This document shows positions 20,320 through 29,183 of a stretch of DNA of 37,059 nucleotides, piece after piece. The translations under genes and the position numbers were made by a program. Position 1 is the first letter of the stretch, and the number at the start of each line of letters is the position of its first letter. Origin of the DNA: an uncultured Verrucomicrobiota bacterium (GTDB lineage: Bacteria; Verrucomicrobiota; Verrucomicrobiia; Opitutales; Opitutaceae); NCBI GenBank assembly GCA_903960515.1, contig CAJCBL010000233.1, forward strand, positions 1-37,059. The letters are read 5' to 3'. Under the pieces are notes generated by a model that did not search any database, was not told the DNA's origin, and saw only the letters and a program-made list of their open reading frames with translations.

Positions 20320-21255
20320 GAGCCCAAGCTGCTCGGCGGCGATGCCGTAACGCAGGTTGTGGTACGAGTGGGTGAACTTTTCCACGCCGGCGAGCCTCGC
20401 CACCTCCAGCATCGTGGTCAGCGCGGTTGGGAAGACGTCGGCCCGGGCTGCCGGCAGGCCGGGCAGTTGGCGACGCTCGGCAAGGGGCAGGGCGGCCGAG
20501 AGGTCCAGGAGGTGTTCGAGCTCGGCGGTGTTCACCGTGGGGCTGGCTTCGCTTAGTGGATGCCCGGCGGAAGCGGCAAGCATCGCGCGCACGGTCGTCA
20601 CAGTGCCCCCGGTGGCTACAGCGGCGGCGGGCGAGGGGAGGGTGAAGTGAAAGCCCGAGGACGCCTCGGCGGCGAACTCGTGCAACACGGCGGCGGCGAC
20701 GGCGGACCGGTCGGTGGCGGTGAACGGTGCTGCGGGGTCGGTTACGCAGCGCTCGGTGAGGCGCACGCATCCCAAGCGGAGGCTGGCCGACTGCGCGGCG
20801 CGGCGCTCGCGGAATTCGAGGCACTCGAGGCTGCCTCCGCCCAGGTCGAAAAGGTAGAAGTTGCGTGCGCCGGCGAGCGCGGGGTCTGTGGCCAGCCCGC
20901 GGCCGATGGCGTCGGCCTCTTCGGTGCCGGTGAGGATGCGCACGGCGAGCCCGGTCTCGCGGTGAATACGGCGGGCGAAGTCCTGGCCGTTGGTTGCCTC
21001 ACGTACGGCGCTGGTGGCGACCAGGACAATCTGGACGGGGTTGAAGGTGCGCGCTCGCTCGACCAGTGTTGCCACTGCGGCGACACCGCGCTGCATGCTC
21101 TCCTCGGTGAGGGCCGGGCGGTCGCTGCCGATGCCCCGGCCGATGCGCGCCTCCTCCACGGCGTAGTGCACGGTGTCGATTCCTCCGCGCGTCGAGCGGG
21201 CGGCGACGAGGAGCTTGATGGTGTTGCTGCCGATATCGATGACGCCGATGCGCAT
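20317..21255 (-). CDS. Ppx/GppA-family phosphatase
   Basis: A 312-residue member of the exopolyphosphatase/guanosine pentaphosphate phosphatase family (actin-like ATPase fold). Visible motifs: DIGSNTIKLLV near the N-terminus, TGTEEA with Glu112/Glu113 in the catalytic position, and the phosphate-binding loop DLGGGS at 137-142. It lacks the C-terminal HD-like domain of long Ppx, so it is the short form. The longer open frame upstream runs through repeats; the ATG at 21255 gives the canonical N-terminus. Substrate (polyphosphate or pppGpp) cannot be decided from sequence. It is divergent from uvrB. Confidence 0.92.
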   Translation of the reverse strand: MRIGVIDIGSNTIKLLVAARSTRGGIDTVHYAVEEARIGRGIGSDRPALTEESMQRGVAAVATLVERARTFNPVQIVLVATSAVREATNGQDFARRIHRETGLAVRILTGTEEADAIGRGLATDPALAGARNFYLFDLGGGSLECLEFRERRAAQSASLRLGCVRLTERCVTDPAAPFTATDRSAVAAAVLHEFAAEASSGFHFTLPSPAAAVATGGTVTTVRAMLAASAGHPLSEASPTVNTAELEHLLDLSAALPLAERRQLPGLPAARADVFPTALTTMLEVARLAGVEKFTHSYHNLRYGIAAEQLGL

Positions 21256-21601
21256 GCTGAGGCGAGGTTTGGCGGAGGGCAGGCGAAAGGCAAAGCCGGG
21301 TTTGGCGGGCGCTAGAACCGGCCCGGACGGATCCTCGGGCACCGGGCGGAAAGGAACTGAGCAGGGCTTATCATACCTGTCCCATATTCGTTCGTCCCTG
21401 TCCCTTATTCGTTCGATTCCGGCCCGGGCGGAGCCGGGCCCTCCGTTCGGGAAGGTCCCCCAACGATGTGGGCCAGCCTCCCAGGGCTTATCATACCTGT
21501 CCCTTATTCGATTTTCGGCCCGGGGCCGGAATCCTCGTGGGGGCGGGCGAAACGAATTACCTTCCGCGCGAGCGCCCTTCGCTGTTTCCTCCATCTCCGC
21601 C
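21256..21601. promoter_or_regulatory. Divergent ppx-uvrB spacer with direct repeats
   Basis: This 346-base region holds GGGCTTATCATACCTGTCCC twice (starting at 21364 and 21484), exactly 120 bases apart, each followed by TATTCG. A shorter partial copy, CCTGTCCCTTATTCG, lies at 21397-21411. An inverted GGGCCC-rich element (CCCGGGCGGAGCCGGG) lies near 21422-21442. I found no LexA box upstream of uvrB. The promoters were not located with confidence. Confidence 0.6.
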
Positions 21602-23650
21602 GTGCCGCTGTTCAAGCTCAAGTCCGACTACCCGCCGCTGGGCGACCAGCCCGAGGCCATCGCCGCGCTCGTAGCCTCGTTGCGCGCCGGCAACCGCAAC
21701 CAGAGCCTGCTCGGGGTGACCGGCTCCGGAAAGACCTTCACGATGGCCAACGTGATCGCCCAACTCGACCGGCCGGTGCTGGTGATCTCGCACAACAAGA
21801 CGCTGGCGGCGCAGCTCTTCTCCGAGTTCAAAAACTTCTTCCCGGAAAACGCAGTCGAGTACTTCGTAAGCTTCTACGACTACTATCAGCCGGAGGCCTA
21901 CATCCCATCGAGCGACACCTTCATCGAGAAGGATTCCGCCATCAACGACGAGATCGAGCGCCTGCGCATCTCGGCGGCCAGCGCGCTGGTGAGCCGGCGC
22001 GATGTGATCGTCGTGGCCAGCGTCTCCTGCATCTACGGGTTGGGTTCACCCGAGGATTTCGCCGAGCTGCGCATCCAGCTCAAGGTCGGGGCCACGCTCG
22101 CGCGTCAGGTGTTTCTGGAGCGGCTGGTCGACAATCTCTACGAGCGCAACGACTACGAGCTGGCCCGAGGGCGTTTCCGGGCGCGGGGCGATGTGGTCGA
22201 TGTGATGCCCGCCTACCTCGAGCACGGCCTGCGGGTGGAGTTTTTCGGTGACGAGGTGGAGGCGATCGCGGAGTTCGACCCTCTCACCGGTGCGGTGATG
22301 CGCAAGCTCACGCAGTTCGACCTCTATCCGGCCAATCAGTACGTGACCACCAAGGACAAGCTGGAAGGCGCCGTGGGCTCGATCCGCGCCGAGTTGGATG
22401 CCCGCGTGGCCGAGTTCGAGAAGAAGGGCCAGTTGCTGGAGGCCCAACGCATCAAGATGCGTTGTGAGTACGATTTGGAGATGCTGCGCGAGATGGGCTT
22501 TTGCAACGGCATCGAGAACTACTCGCGCCACCTCTCCGGCCGAAAACCCGGGGACCGCCCGTTCTGCCTGCTGGACTTTTTCCCTAAGGATTTTCTCACC
22601 TTCATCGACGAGAGCCACGTAACCGTGCCGCAGATCGGCGGCATGTACGCCGGCGACCGCTCCCGCAAGGAGACGCTGGTGAACTTCGGTTTCCGCCTGC
22701 CCTCCGCCCTCGACAACCGCCCTCTCAATACCGAGGAGTTTCGCCAGGTGACGGGGCAGACGCTCTTCGTATCCGCCACACCCTCGAAGTATGAGATGGA
22801 GTGCTCCGCCGTAGTGGCCGAGCAGGTGATCCGCCCCACCGGGCTGCTCGACCCCGAGATTACCCTGCGCACCACGAAGGGACAGGTGGAGGACCTCATC
22901 GGGGAGATCCGCAAGACCACCGCCACCGGTGAGCGGGTTCTGGTGACTACGCTCACCAAGCGCCTCTCCGAGGACATCACCGCCTACCTGCGCGAGGCGA
23001 AGATCCGCGTGGAGTATCTGCACTCCGACATCGACACGATCGAACGCGTCGAAATCCTGCGCAATCTGCGGCTGGGCAACTTCGATGTGCTCGTCGGCAT
23101 CAATCTCCTACGCGAGGGCCTCGACCTGCCCGAGGTGGCCCTGGTGGCCATCCTCGACGCCGACAAGGAGGGTTTCCTGCGCAGCGAAACCAGCCTCATC
23201 CAGACGGCCGGGCGCGCCGCACGCCACGAGAAGGGCCGGGTGATTTTCTATGCCGACGTGATGACGGAATCGATTCGTCGCACGATCGAGGTTACTACCC
23301 GGCGCCGCGAGAAACAGCAGGCCTACAACGTGGCCCACGGGATAGTGCCCCGCAGTGTGTCGCGCTCGGCGCAGTCGAGCCTTCGTGTATACGACGGCAG
23401 CGGCAAAGCCGAGGAGCCCGCGCCGCTGGCCGTGGGCGAGGCCGACGATGTGGCCGCCGTGATCGCCGAGATCGAGGAGGAGATGCAGGAGGCGGCCGAA
23501 CGCCTGGACTTCGAGCGCGCTGCTCTGCTGCGCGACCAGGTCAAGGCCCTCAGGACGGGCGAGTACCGCAAGCCCTCCGTGGGTGGCAAGCCGGCCAAAC
23601 TCTACGCCGAGCAGAAATCGAGCGGCAAGCCGCGGGCACGCCGGAAGTGA
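21602..23650 (+). CDS. uvrB: Excinuclease ABC subunit B
   Basis: A 682-residue helicase-fold damage-verification subunit of nucleotide excision repair. It loads from UvrA onto damaged DNA and recruits UvrC. Walker A is GVTGSGKT (residues 38-45); the beta-hairpin region is YYQPEAYIPSSDTFIEK; the DEAD-like motif is DESHVT; motifs V and VI appear as LREGLDLPEVALVAILDADK and QTAGRAAR; and a C-terminal UVR domain (EEEMQEAAERLDFERAALLRDQ) is present. A GTG start at 21602 was chosen because the frame upstream is repeat sequence and PLFKLKSDYPPLGDQPEAI is the usual UvrB beginning. Confidence 0.97.
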   Translation: MPLFKLKSDYPPLGDQPEAIAALVASLRAGNRNQSLLGVTGSGKTFTMANVIAQLDRPVLVISHNKTLAAQLFSEFKNFFPENAVEYFVSFYDYYQPEAYIPSSDTFIEKDSAINDEIERLRISAASALVSRRDVIVVASVSCIYGLGSPEDFAELRIQLKVGATLARQVFLERLVDNLYERNDYELARGRFRARGDVVDVMPAYLEHGLRVEFFGDEVEAIAEFDPLTGAVMRKLTQFDLYPANQYVTTKDKLEGAVGSIRAELDARVAEFEKKGQLLEAQRIKMRCEYDLEMLREMGFCNGIENYSRHLSGRKPGDRPFCLLDFFPKDFLTFIDESHVTVPQIGGMYAGDRSRKETLVNFGFRLPSALDNRPLNTEEFRQVTGQTLFVSATPSKYEMECSAVVAEQVIRPTGLLDPEITLRTTKGQVEDLIGEIRKTTATGERVLVTTLTKRLSEDITAYLREAKIRVEYLHSDIDTIERVEILRNLRLGNFDVLVGINLLREGLDLPEVALVAILDADKEGFLRSETSLIQTAGRAARHEKGRVIFYADVMTESIRRTIEVTTRRREKQQAYNVAHGIVPRSVSRSAQSSLRVYDGSGKAEEPAPLAVGEADDVAAVIAEIEEEMQEAAERLDFERAALLRDQVKALRTGEYRKPSVGGKPAKLYAEQKSSGKPRARRK

Positions 23651-24135
23651 CGTGGTATCGGGTGAGGGAGGCGTCACTTCGCTTATCTGTGCGGGCCCGC
23701 GCGGTCGAGGGTAGGGCGCAGTCCGGGGTATTCGCTCTGCTATCGCCCAGGCACTCGCGATCAGGGCCGGTATCGCAGTTTCTTTTGATACAGTGGAGCC
23801 GCTACCGGCTGGGCCGGCCATTGCAGGGCGCAACCGTGGCCCAGTTATGCAAGAGCCCCATTTCGACGGAATGCGGTTTCCCAACTACAGATCTACGACA
23901 GGACTATCTTCAGGCGGGCTCACCCTGAATCCTCAAAATGGGTGGGAGGTCAGTACATCGGCTCCGCCCAAGCCGAAAGGGAGTGCTTGGGCTGAGCCGG
24001 TGGGCGGAGGCGCATGCGCATCACCGGGTTGATGACAAAACGAGCCGTCCGTTGTCGTTGGCCTGGGCCCCGAGCGCATGGCCGGCCGGGCCCGGGGCGC
24101 CATTCAACTGCTAGCGCCCGGCCCGATACCAAGAC
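23651..24135. other. Gene-free spacer with a large imperfect hairpin
   Basis: About 485 bases between the convergent uvrB and hypothetical gene. A 14-base inverted repeat (23960-23973 with 23985-23998, one mismatch, 11-base loop; GCCCAAGC core) could serve as a two-way terminator, though it has no T run. I see no convincing gene in the rest. Confidence 0.6.
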
Positions 24136-24810
24136 TCAATCCTCCTCGTCGTCGAGGGGGCGCTGCAGTTCCTCGCGGCATTCGCGCACGACGCGCAGGC
24201 AGATCTCGCGCAAATCGAAGAGGCGCGGCAGCGCGTATTCGCCCAGGCTGGGTGCCGGGGAGTTGCCGGAGGGTCCGACTGCGGCACCCTCGGTCTCGGG
24301 CAGCAAACCCATGGCACTGTTGAGCAGGCCCAGTGCGCGCTTGAGCTGCGCGATGCCCAGTGCGGAGTCGCCCAGATCCAGCGACTGAACACCGAGGACC
24401 ACGGCCATCTCGGCCTGCTGGAGCGCGCGCAGCAGCGGGAAGGCGGTGGAAGGAGCGAGATCAGCGGCGACGGCGTGCGCCTCGACCGTGCTCACCAGTC
24501 CGGAGAAGAGTGCTCGAGTGGCGACGTAGACCGGGTTGCGGTGCAGCGTGTACGGATCGAGATCGTCGTCGTCGAAATCGTCCTCGTCGGCTCCGGGGGC
24601 CTCGCCGTCGAGCGTGGGTTCCCAGCCCAAGCGCCGGGCGACTTCGTCGAGGCGGTCGGGAAATTCGGTTACCTGGTCGTAGCAGCGCGAGTACTCGGTA
24701 AGAGCCTCGTCGCGCTGCCGCAGGTAGCGCTCCCAGTCGAACTCGTTCCATACGAGTTCACCATGCTCCTCCCCATCGTCGGGACTGCCGTTGTTGCTGG
24801 CGTTGTTCAT
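24136..24810 (-). CDS. Acidic hypothetical protein
   Basis: A 224-residue protein I do not recognise. It is strongly acidic, with an Asp-rich linker (DEDDFDDDDLDP, about residues 76-87) between an N-terminal helical part (WNEFDWERYLRQRDEALTEY) and a C-terminal helical part (PVYVATRALFSGLVSTVEAHAVAADLAPS onward), and a DDEED C-terminus. There is no signal peptide or membrane helix. The leucine/alanine pattern after residue 95 suggests a helical bundle. It is monocistronic, facing uvrB, with a long repeat-bearing spacer upstream. The open frame is clean and normal in composition, which supports a real gene. Confidence 0.75.
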   Translation of the reverse strand: MNNASNNGSPDDGEEHGELVWNEFDWERYLRQRDEALTEYSRCYDQVTEFPDRLDEVARRLGWEPTLDGEAPGADEDDFDDDDLDPYTLHRNPVYVATRALFSGLVSTVEAHAVAADLAPSTAFPLLRALQQAEMAVVLGVQSLDLGDSALGIAQLKRALGLLNSAMGLLPETEGAAVGPSGNSPAPSLGEYALPRLFDLREICLRVVRECREELQRPLDDEED

Positions 24811-25322
24811 GGCATGTAGGGCCGTGAGGCCTTGGGTGGCAGTGTGGGTTTGGAGGGGGGCAAGGAAAGGGAAATCGTGGGCTGTTTGGCGGCGCGGGTG
24901 TAACTGGAAGTGGAGTCTCCGCGGGGAACGCTTGCGGTATCCGAGTTTTGGTGCCGCCGGTAGGGATTGCGCCTTAATAAGTTATTGATGGATAGCTGGA
25001 TGCCGTTGGGTGTCCTTTATGGCAACGGGTGCAAAGGCCTGCGAGCGCCCCATACCAGTTCGCGTTCCCCCCTAAGCGGTGCCCATGCAATCCGATTGTA
25101 GGGTCGGACTCTGTGTCCGTACCGGTGCAGTACAGACGGTGCGTCGTGCCAGCGTGCTTCGCTGCGAAGGATGCGAGGACGACGACCATACACCACCGCT
25201 GGAGAACCGATCAGAGCGATAAGGCCATCGCTCTGGATGGTCGCGGCTAAGGGGGCGGTTGCCCACCGGCGCTGCGCGAAGCGGCGTGGCAATTCCCGCC
25301 CCTTGCACTGCCGGGGCCTTCC
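24811..25322. repeat. Spacer with 160-base dispersed repeat, copy B
   Basis: A 512-base gap. Copy B of the dispersed repeat occupies 25089-25250, about 70 bases past the hisD stop codon. It opens with GTAGGGTCGGACTCTGTGTC (25098-25117), a hairpin repeat related to elements at 28895-28922 and 35123-35189. The rest has no recognisable feature. Confidence 0.7.
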
Positions 25323-26624
25323 TCAGTGCTTCTCCAGTCGGCGGGTACACGAGCGGCCGTGGGCGTCGAGCTTCTCCATCGCCGCAAACGCCGCCACCAC
25401 CGGGGCGGCCTTGGGCAGGCTGCGCGCATCGTAGCGGACGACGCTGGTGCGTCGCAGGAAATCGGCCACGCGCAGGCCGCTGAAAAATCGTCCCGTGCGG
25501 CCGGTGGGCAGCGTGTGGCTGGGCCCGGCGATGAAGTCGCCCAGCGCGGTGGGGGTTTCGCCGCCCACCAGCACCGCTCCGGCGGTGGTGATCTTTTTGA
25601 GCAGCGAGAGCACCGACTTGGCGACCACCTCGAGTTCGAGATGCTCGGGGGCGATGAAGTTGGCGATGGCAGCCGCCTCATCCAGCGATTTGACCACCAG
25701 CGCGAGCGCACCGGTGTCGAGTACCCGGCGGATCAAGTCCGCGCGGCCCACCTCGGGGAGTTGGCGCTCGATCTCGGCCTCGACTTGTTTGAGCACCTTC
25801 TCGGAGGTGGTAACGAAATAGACTTTCTCTCGCCCTGTGCCGTGCTCGGCCTGCGCGAGCAGGTCGGCGGCCACATAGGCCGGATTCGCCGAGGCGTCGG
25901 CGATCACGCACACCTCGCTCGGGCCGGGCAGCAGCGCCACGCCCACCGTGCCGAATACCTGCCGCTGGGCCTCCACAGTGTAGGCGTTTCCTGGACCGAA
26001 TACCTTGTCCACCGCAGGAATGGTCTCGGTGCCGAAGGCCATCGCCGCCACCGCCTGCACTCCGCCGATGCGGTATACCTCCGTGACGCCGATCATGTGC
26101 AGGGCGCCCAGCATCGCCGGCGACACCTTGCCGTCGGGACCCGAGGGGGTGAATACCGCGATCTCCGGGCATTTCGCGATCTGGGCGAGCAGCACCGTCA
26201 TCAGAACTGTGGATACGAGTGGCACCTGGCCGCCCGGCACATAGAGACCCACCCGGCGGATCGGATAGAAACGCTCGCCCACCTGTGCACCGTCGGGGTT
26301 GCGCGCGGTCCAGTCGCGGGGAAGTCCACGCCGGTTGAAGTCCACGATGTTGCGACGCGCGGCGCGGATGGCGGCGCGCTCCTTGCCGGTGAGCGATTTG
26401 GCGCCGGCGGCCAGGTCCTCGGCGCTCACCCGGAACTGGGCGGGGGCGAGCTCGGCCTTGTCGAATTTGCGGACACACTCCGCCACGGCCGCATCCCCCC
26501 GCTCGCGCACGGAGGCGAGGATGGCGGCCACCGCTTCGCGCAGCTCGGCCGGAGCGGCGGCGGAGGCGCAGAATTGCGCGAGTTCGGAGCGGAAGGTGGG
26601 TTCGGAGGACCGCAGGAGACGCAT
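25323..26624 (-). CDS. hisD: Histidinol dehydrogenase
   Basis: Catalyses the last two steps of histidine synthesis, oxidising L-histidinol to histidine with NAD+ and a zinc ion. The 433-residue product matches the family length. Visible motifs: YVPGGQVPLVSTVLM, VFGPGNAYTVEAQRQVFG, GPSEVCVIAD, the catalytic Glu327-His328 in APEHLEL, and GPSHTLPTGRTGRFFSGL near the C-terminus. The frame is open for another 103 codons upstream, but that segment is low-quality and overlaps the divergent gene at 26758; the ATG at 26624 gives the expected start. No other his gene is adjacent. Confidence 0.96.
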   Translation of the reverse strand: MRLLRSSEPTFRSELAQFCASAAAPAELREAVAAILASVRERGDAAVAECVRKFDKAELAPAQFRVSAEDLAAGAKSLTGKERAAIRAARRNIVDFNRRGLPRDWTARNPDGAQVGERFYPIRRVGLYVPGGQVPLVSTVLMTVLLAQIAKCPEIAVFTPSGPDGKVSPAMLGALHMIGVTEVYRIGGVQAVAAMAFGTETIPAVDKVFGPGNAYTVEAQRQVFGTVGVALLPGPSEVCVIADASANPAYVAADLLAQAEHGTGREKVYFVTTSEKVLKQVEAEIERQLPEVGRADLIRRVLDTGALALVVKSLDEAAAIANFIAPEHLELEVVAKSVLSLLKKITTAGAVLVGGETPTALGDFIAGPSHTLPTGRTGRFFSGLRVADFLRRTSVVRYDARSLPKAAPVVAAFAAMEKLDAHGRSCTRRLEKH

Positions 26625-26635
26625 GGCGCATCGAC

Positions 26636-26653
26636 CAAAAGCCCCGTCGGGGC
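26636..26653 (-). promoter_or_regulatory. Small hairpin with T run in the hisD leader
   Basis: On the minus strand GCCCC-GAC-GGGGC is followed by TTTTGG, only about 11 bases before the hisD start codon. It resembles a tiny terminator or attenuator, or a structure masking the start. The stem is only five bases. Confidence 0.3.
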
Positions 26654-26757
26654 GCTTGGCAACCGGACAGTGAGGGCGAGGCGATTTGGCGACAATCCAC
26701 CGTTGCAACACTTCTGGATCGCGCCCGGCCGCTTGGGCGGCTGTGGTAACCAGTCCA

Positions 26758-27291
26758 ATGAACTCGGTTGCCCGAACTTTCGCTCTCCTGTTCCTGCTCA
26801 CCAGCTCCGCCTGCCTCGCTGCGCCCGAGCCGGCCGTCGCCCCTGCTGTGGCCGGCGCTCCTGCCACTGCGGCCACGCCAGTGCCCACCCTCTCTGCTGC
26901 GCCGGCCCGGGCGACAAGTGGCCCCCAGCCCACGGCCTACGTGCACAAGGCCAGCTTCGGCAGGGCTCCGGCCGCCCCCGACCGGCCGGCCCAACCGGCC
27001 ATGAAGTATCCGCCGCAGTACCCCGCCAAATGGACGGGATGGGGGCAGCCCGCCTACGCCACCGTCATGCTGGTGGTCAACCAGTACGGAAAACCCGAAG
27101 ACGCCCAGTGCATCGAGGCCACGGACCGCGCCTTTGCCCGCGAAGCCGAGAAGGCCACCGAGCGCTGGCTCTTCATGCCCGCGCTCAAAGACCAGCAGGG
27201 GGTGCGCAGCTTGCTCACCCTGCGCTTTGATTTCCTAAGTCCCTCCTCTTGCACCGTCGGAGTGTTGGCCACGCCCGCACCGGCCCGCTAG
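26758..27291 (+). CDS. Exported protein with TonB-C-like domain
   Basis: A 177-residue protein with an N-terminal signal peptide (RTFALLFLLTSSACLAAP; a Cys at the cleavage region could make it a lipoprotein, although the lipobox is weak). An Ala/Pro-rich linker follows to about residue 80. The C-terminal 90 residues resemble the TonB C-terminal fold (YPAKWTGWGQPAYATVMLVVNQYGKPEDAQC and AFAREAEKATERWLFMPALKDQQGV), in which a periplasmic domain contacts partner proteins. It lacks the usual TonB transmembrane anchor, so it is probably not an energy transducer. It is divergent from hisD. Confidence 0.8.
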   Translation: MNSVARTFALLFLLTSSACLAAPEPAVAPAVAGAPATAATPVPTLSAAPARATSGPQPTAYVHKASFGRAPAAPDRPAQPAMKYPPQYPAKWTGWGQPAYATVMLVVNQYGKPEDAQCIEATDRAFAREAEKATERWLFMPALKDQQGVRSLLTLRFDFLSPSSCTVGVLATPAPAR

Positions 27292-27438
27292 TCTCCCGCC
27301 ATTGCGCTTCCACCCACAATCCTCCCCGCAAGACCGCCCGCGCGGCGGAGGGCTGAATCCGATTTCCGCTCACTTCATCCGCCCCACCACGCCCGGTATG
27401 CATGCCGCCGGGAGCGGAAATCCAGCCCTTCCAGCCCA

Positions 27439-28593
27439 ATGAGAATCCTGATTGCCGACGACGAGCCCACCGCCCGCTCGATCCTCTCGTCCCTCTTCAA
27501 GCGCTTGGGCCACGAGCCGACCGCAGTCGAGGACGGACTGAAGGCCGTCGAGGCCGCCCTCACTGAGCCCCATCCCGAGATCATCCTGCTCGACTGGATG
27601 ATGCCCGGGCTCAGCGGACCTGAAGTTGCCAAGAAGATACGGGAGCAGCACAAGCAGATCCCCTTCCGTCCCTACATCCTCATCCTCAGCTCCAAGAACA
27701 ATCGCAAGGAAGTCGCCCAGGCGCTCAACGACGGAGCCGACGACTTCCTCTCCAAGCCACCGGACGGCTCGGAACTTCTCGCCCGGCTGCGCGTAGCCGA
27801 GCGCATGGTCACCCACGAGATAGAGCTGCGCAAAACCATCGCCGAGCTCTCCAAGATGATCGAGCGACACGAACTCCTGGGGGAACTGGTCGTGAGCCAC
27901 CAGCCGAAGACGGTGAATTCCGATACCCAGATGGTCCACCGCGATGAGATCCAAGGGTTCGTTACTGCGGCGTTCAGGGAGTTCAACACCGCGTTGACGC
28001 CCATCGACCAGGGCAACGGGGTGCGCTTTCCCAACCCGCTGTGCGTATGGGAGGCCATCGTGCTGCCCCAGCAGCAGGCGTGGATCGACATCATCCTGGA
28101 AATGGGGGAAGGCACCGCCGCCCACTGCTTTGAACAGGCCCTCCACCGGCCGCCCACCACCAAGGAGAAGGAAACCCTCATACTTGAACTCCACACCCTG
28201 ATCCGGCGGATGTTCCAGGCCAGCATTCAGAGCCACGGAATCGCCACCGTCACACCCTATGGGGCGAGGCTCAAGAAGACCGAATACACCGAGCTTCTCA
28301 AGACGGGCGAGGCGAACATCCTCTATTCCACCACCAACGGAGGGCCGCTGCGCGTGACAATCATCCGCTCGCTCACTCCGAAAATCGAGAAGGAGCCCAA
28401 GTTGGTCAATACGCTGGAGTTTCTCCCTCTCGGCTTCCCCCACAACAGCAGCACTCCGATGATCAACCAGAACACGGTGATCGACAAAACTATCCGCCAT
28501 AAGATCAACCATCTCACCGACGATTCGATTTCCACCCAGACCGTCGTCGTGATGGAACCCACTGAAACCACCAAGTGGTTTCAGCAGAGCTGA
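27439..28593 (+). CDS. Response regulator with unassigned output domain
   Basis: A 384-residue two-component regulator. Residues 1-120 are a canonical receiver domain with acidic pair Asp7/Asp8, phospho-acceptor Asp52 (LLDWMMPG), switch Ser84/Ser85 and Lys106. A helical linker follows (about 115-150, LRVAERMVTHEIELRKTIAELSK). The remainder (about 165-384) is not a DNA-binding, GGDEF or HD domain that I can recognise. Its pattern (WEAIVLPQQQAWIDIILEMGEGTAAHCFEQAL, then ELHTLIRRMFQASIQSHGI) is loosely reminiscent of CheX/CheC-like phosphatase folds, but that is a weak inference. No histidine kinase is adjacent, so its partner is elsewhere. Confidence 0.88.
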   Translation: MRILIADDEPTARSILSSLFKRLGHEPTAVEDGLKAVEAALTEPHPEIILLDWMMPGLSGPEVAKKIREQHKQIPFRPYILILSSKNNRKEVAQALNDGADDFLSKPPDGSELLARLRVAERMVTHEIELRKTIAELSKMIERHELLGELVVSHQPKTVNSDTQMVHRDEIQGFVTAAFREFNTALTPIDQGNGVRFPNPLCVWEAIVLPQQQAWIDIILEMGEGTAAHCFEQALHRPPTTKEKETLILELHTLIRRMFQASIQSHGIATVTPYGARLKKTEYTELLKTGEANILYSTTNGGPLRVTIIRSLTPKIEKEPKLVNTLEFLPLGFPHNSSTPMINQNTVIDKTIRHKINHLTDDSISTQTVVVMEPTETTKWFQQS

Positions 28594-29183
28594 GGCATGG
28601 CGGGCGATCGAGGAGGGGCACCGCTCCGAGGCCGCCGGCGATCCAGCCCGATTGAGGGGAGGCTCTTGTGGCGGCACCGGCTCTGCGTGTGTAGTGGCTG
28701 CGGGCCTGTGGTTCACCGATTCCATATCGGAGCGGTAGGTCGACAAGCGACGAACCTACAGGGTGAGGCTGCCGGTCTGCGCGCGCGGGATTGCACTGGC
28801 AGGGGGCATCATTTCGCTCTCCGCCTGCCCGTTCCCGGGTATCTACTGGTCTGCATTCTTCGTTAGGTCTGCCGCAAAGGGCACATGTCGCAACGGTACG
28901 GACACAAGGTCCGATGCTACAACCGTGCTGATTCTTCACGATTGAGCGGTATGCAGGCTTCGGTTCGGCCGGTCAGCGATGCGGAATGTATAGAGCGAGC
29001 CCCGGTCGCCGTCCGAGCAACCAGAGAATCCGGCATGCGATATGATGCAGTGGGGGCCCGGTTGCATAGCGGGCCATCCCTGGCGTAGGGCCGCGCACCA
29101 AGGCGCTGAGCCCACAGTTGGAGGGCCGCGCCACGATAGAACGGGCGCGGCGCTCCTCGCGGGCCCGGAGGGGCCCTGCACGG
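28594..29183. repeat. Gene-free convergent spacer with hairpin repeats
   Basis: About 590 bases between the response regulator and tex. It contains GTAGGTCGACAAGCGACGAA ending ACCTAC (28736-28760), an imperfect palindrome, and a reverse copy of the GTAGCATCGGACCTTGTGTC element at 28895-28922. No gene is supported. Confidence 0.65.

Noticed and set aside
20054-20824. Minus-strand open frame of 256 codons across the repeat and ppx-like gene
   Set aside because: It overlaps the Ppx/GppA frame and its shared segment with 25072-25350 comes from a dispersed non-coding repeat.
26625-26933. N-terminal extension of hisD by 103 codons
   Set aside because: The segment is low complexity, unlike HisD, and overlaps the divergent exported-protein gene.
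28597-28866. Small plus-strand open frame after the response regulator
   Set aside because: It lies across hairpin repeats and lacks any recognisable protein features.
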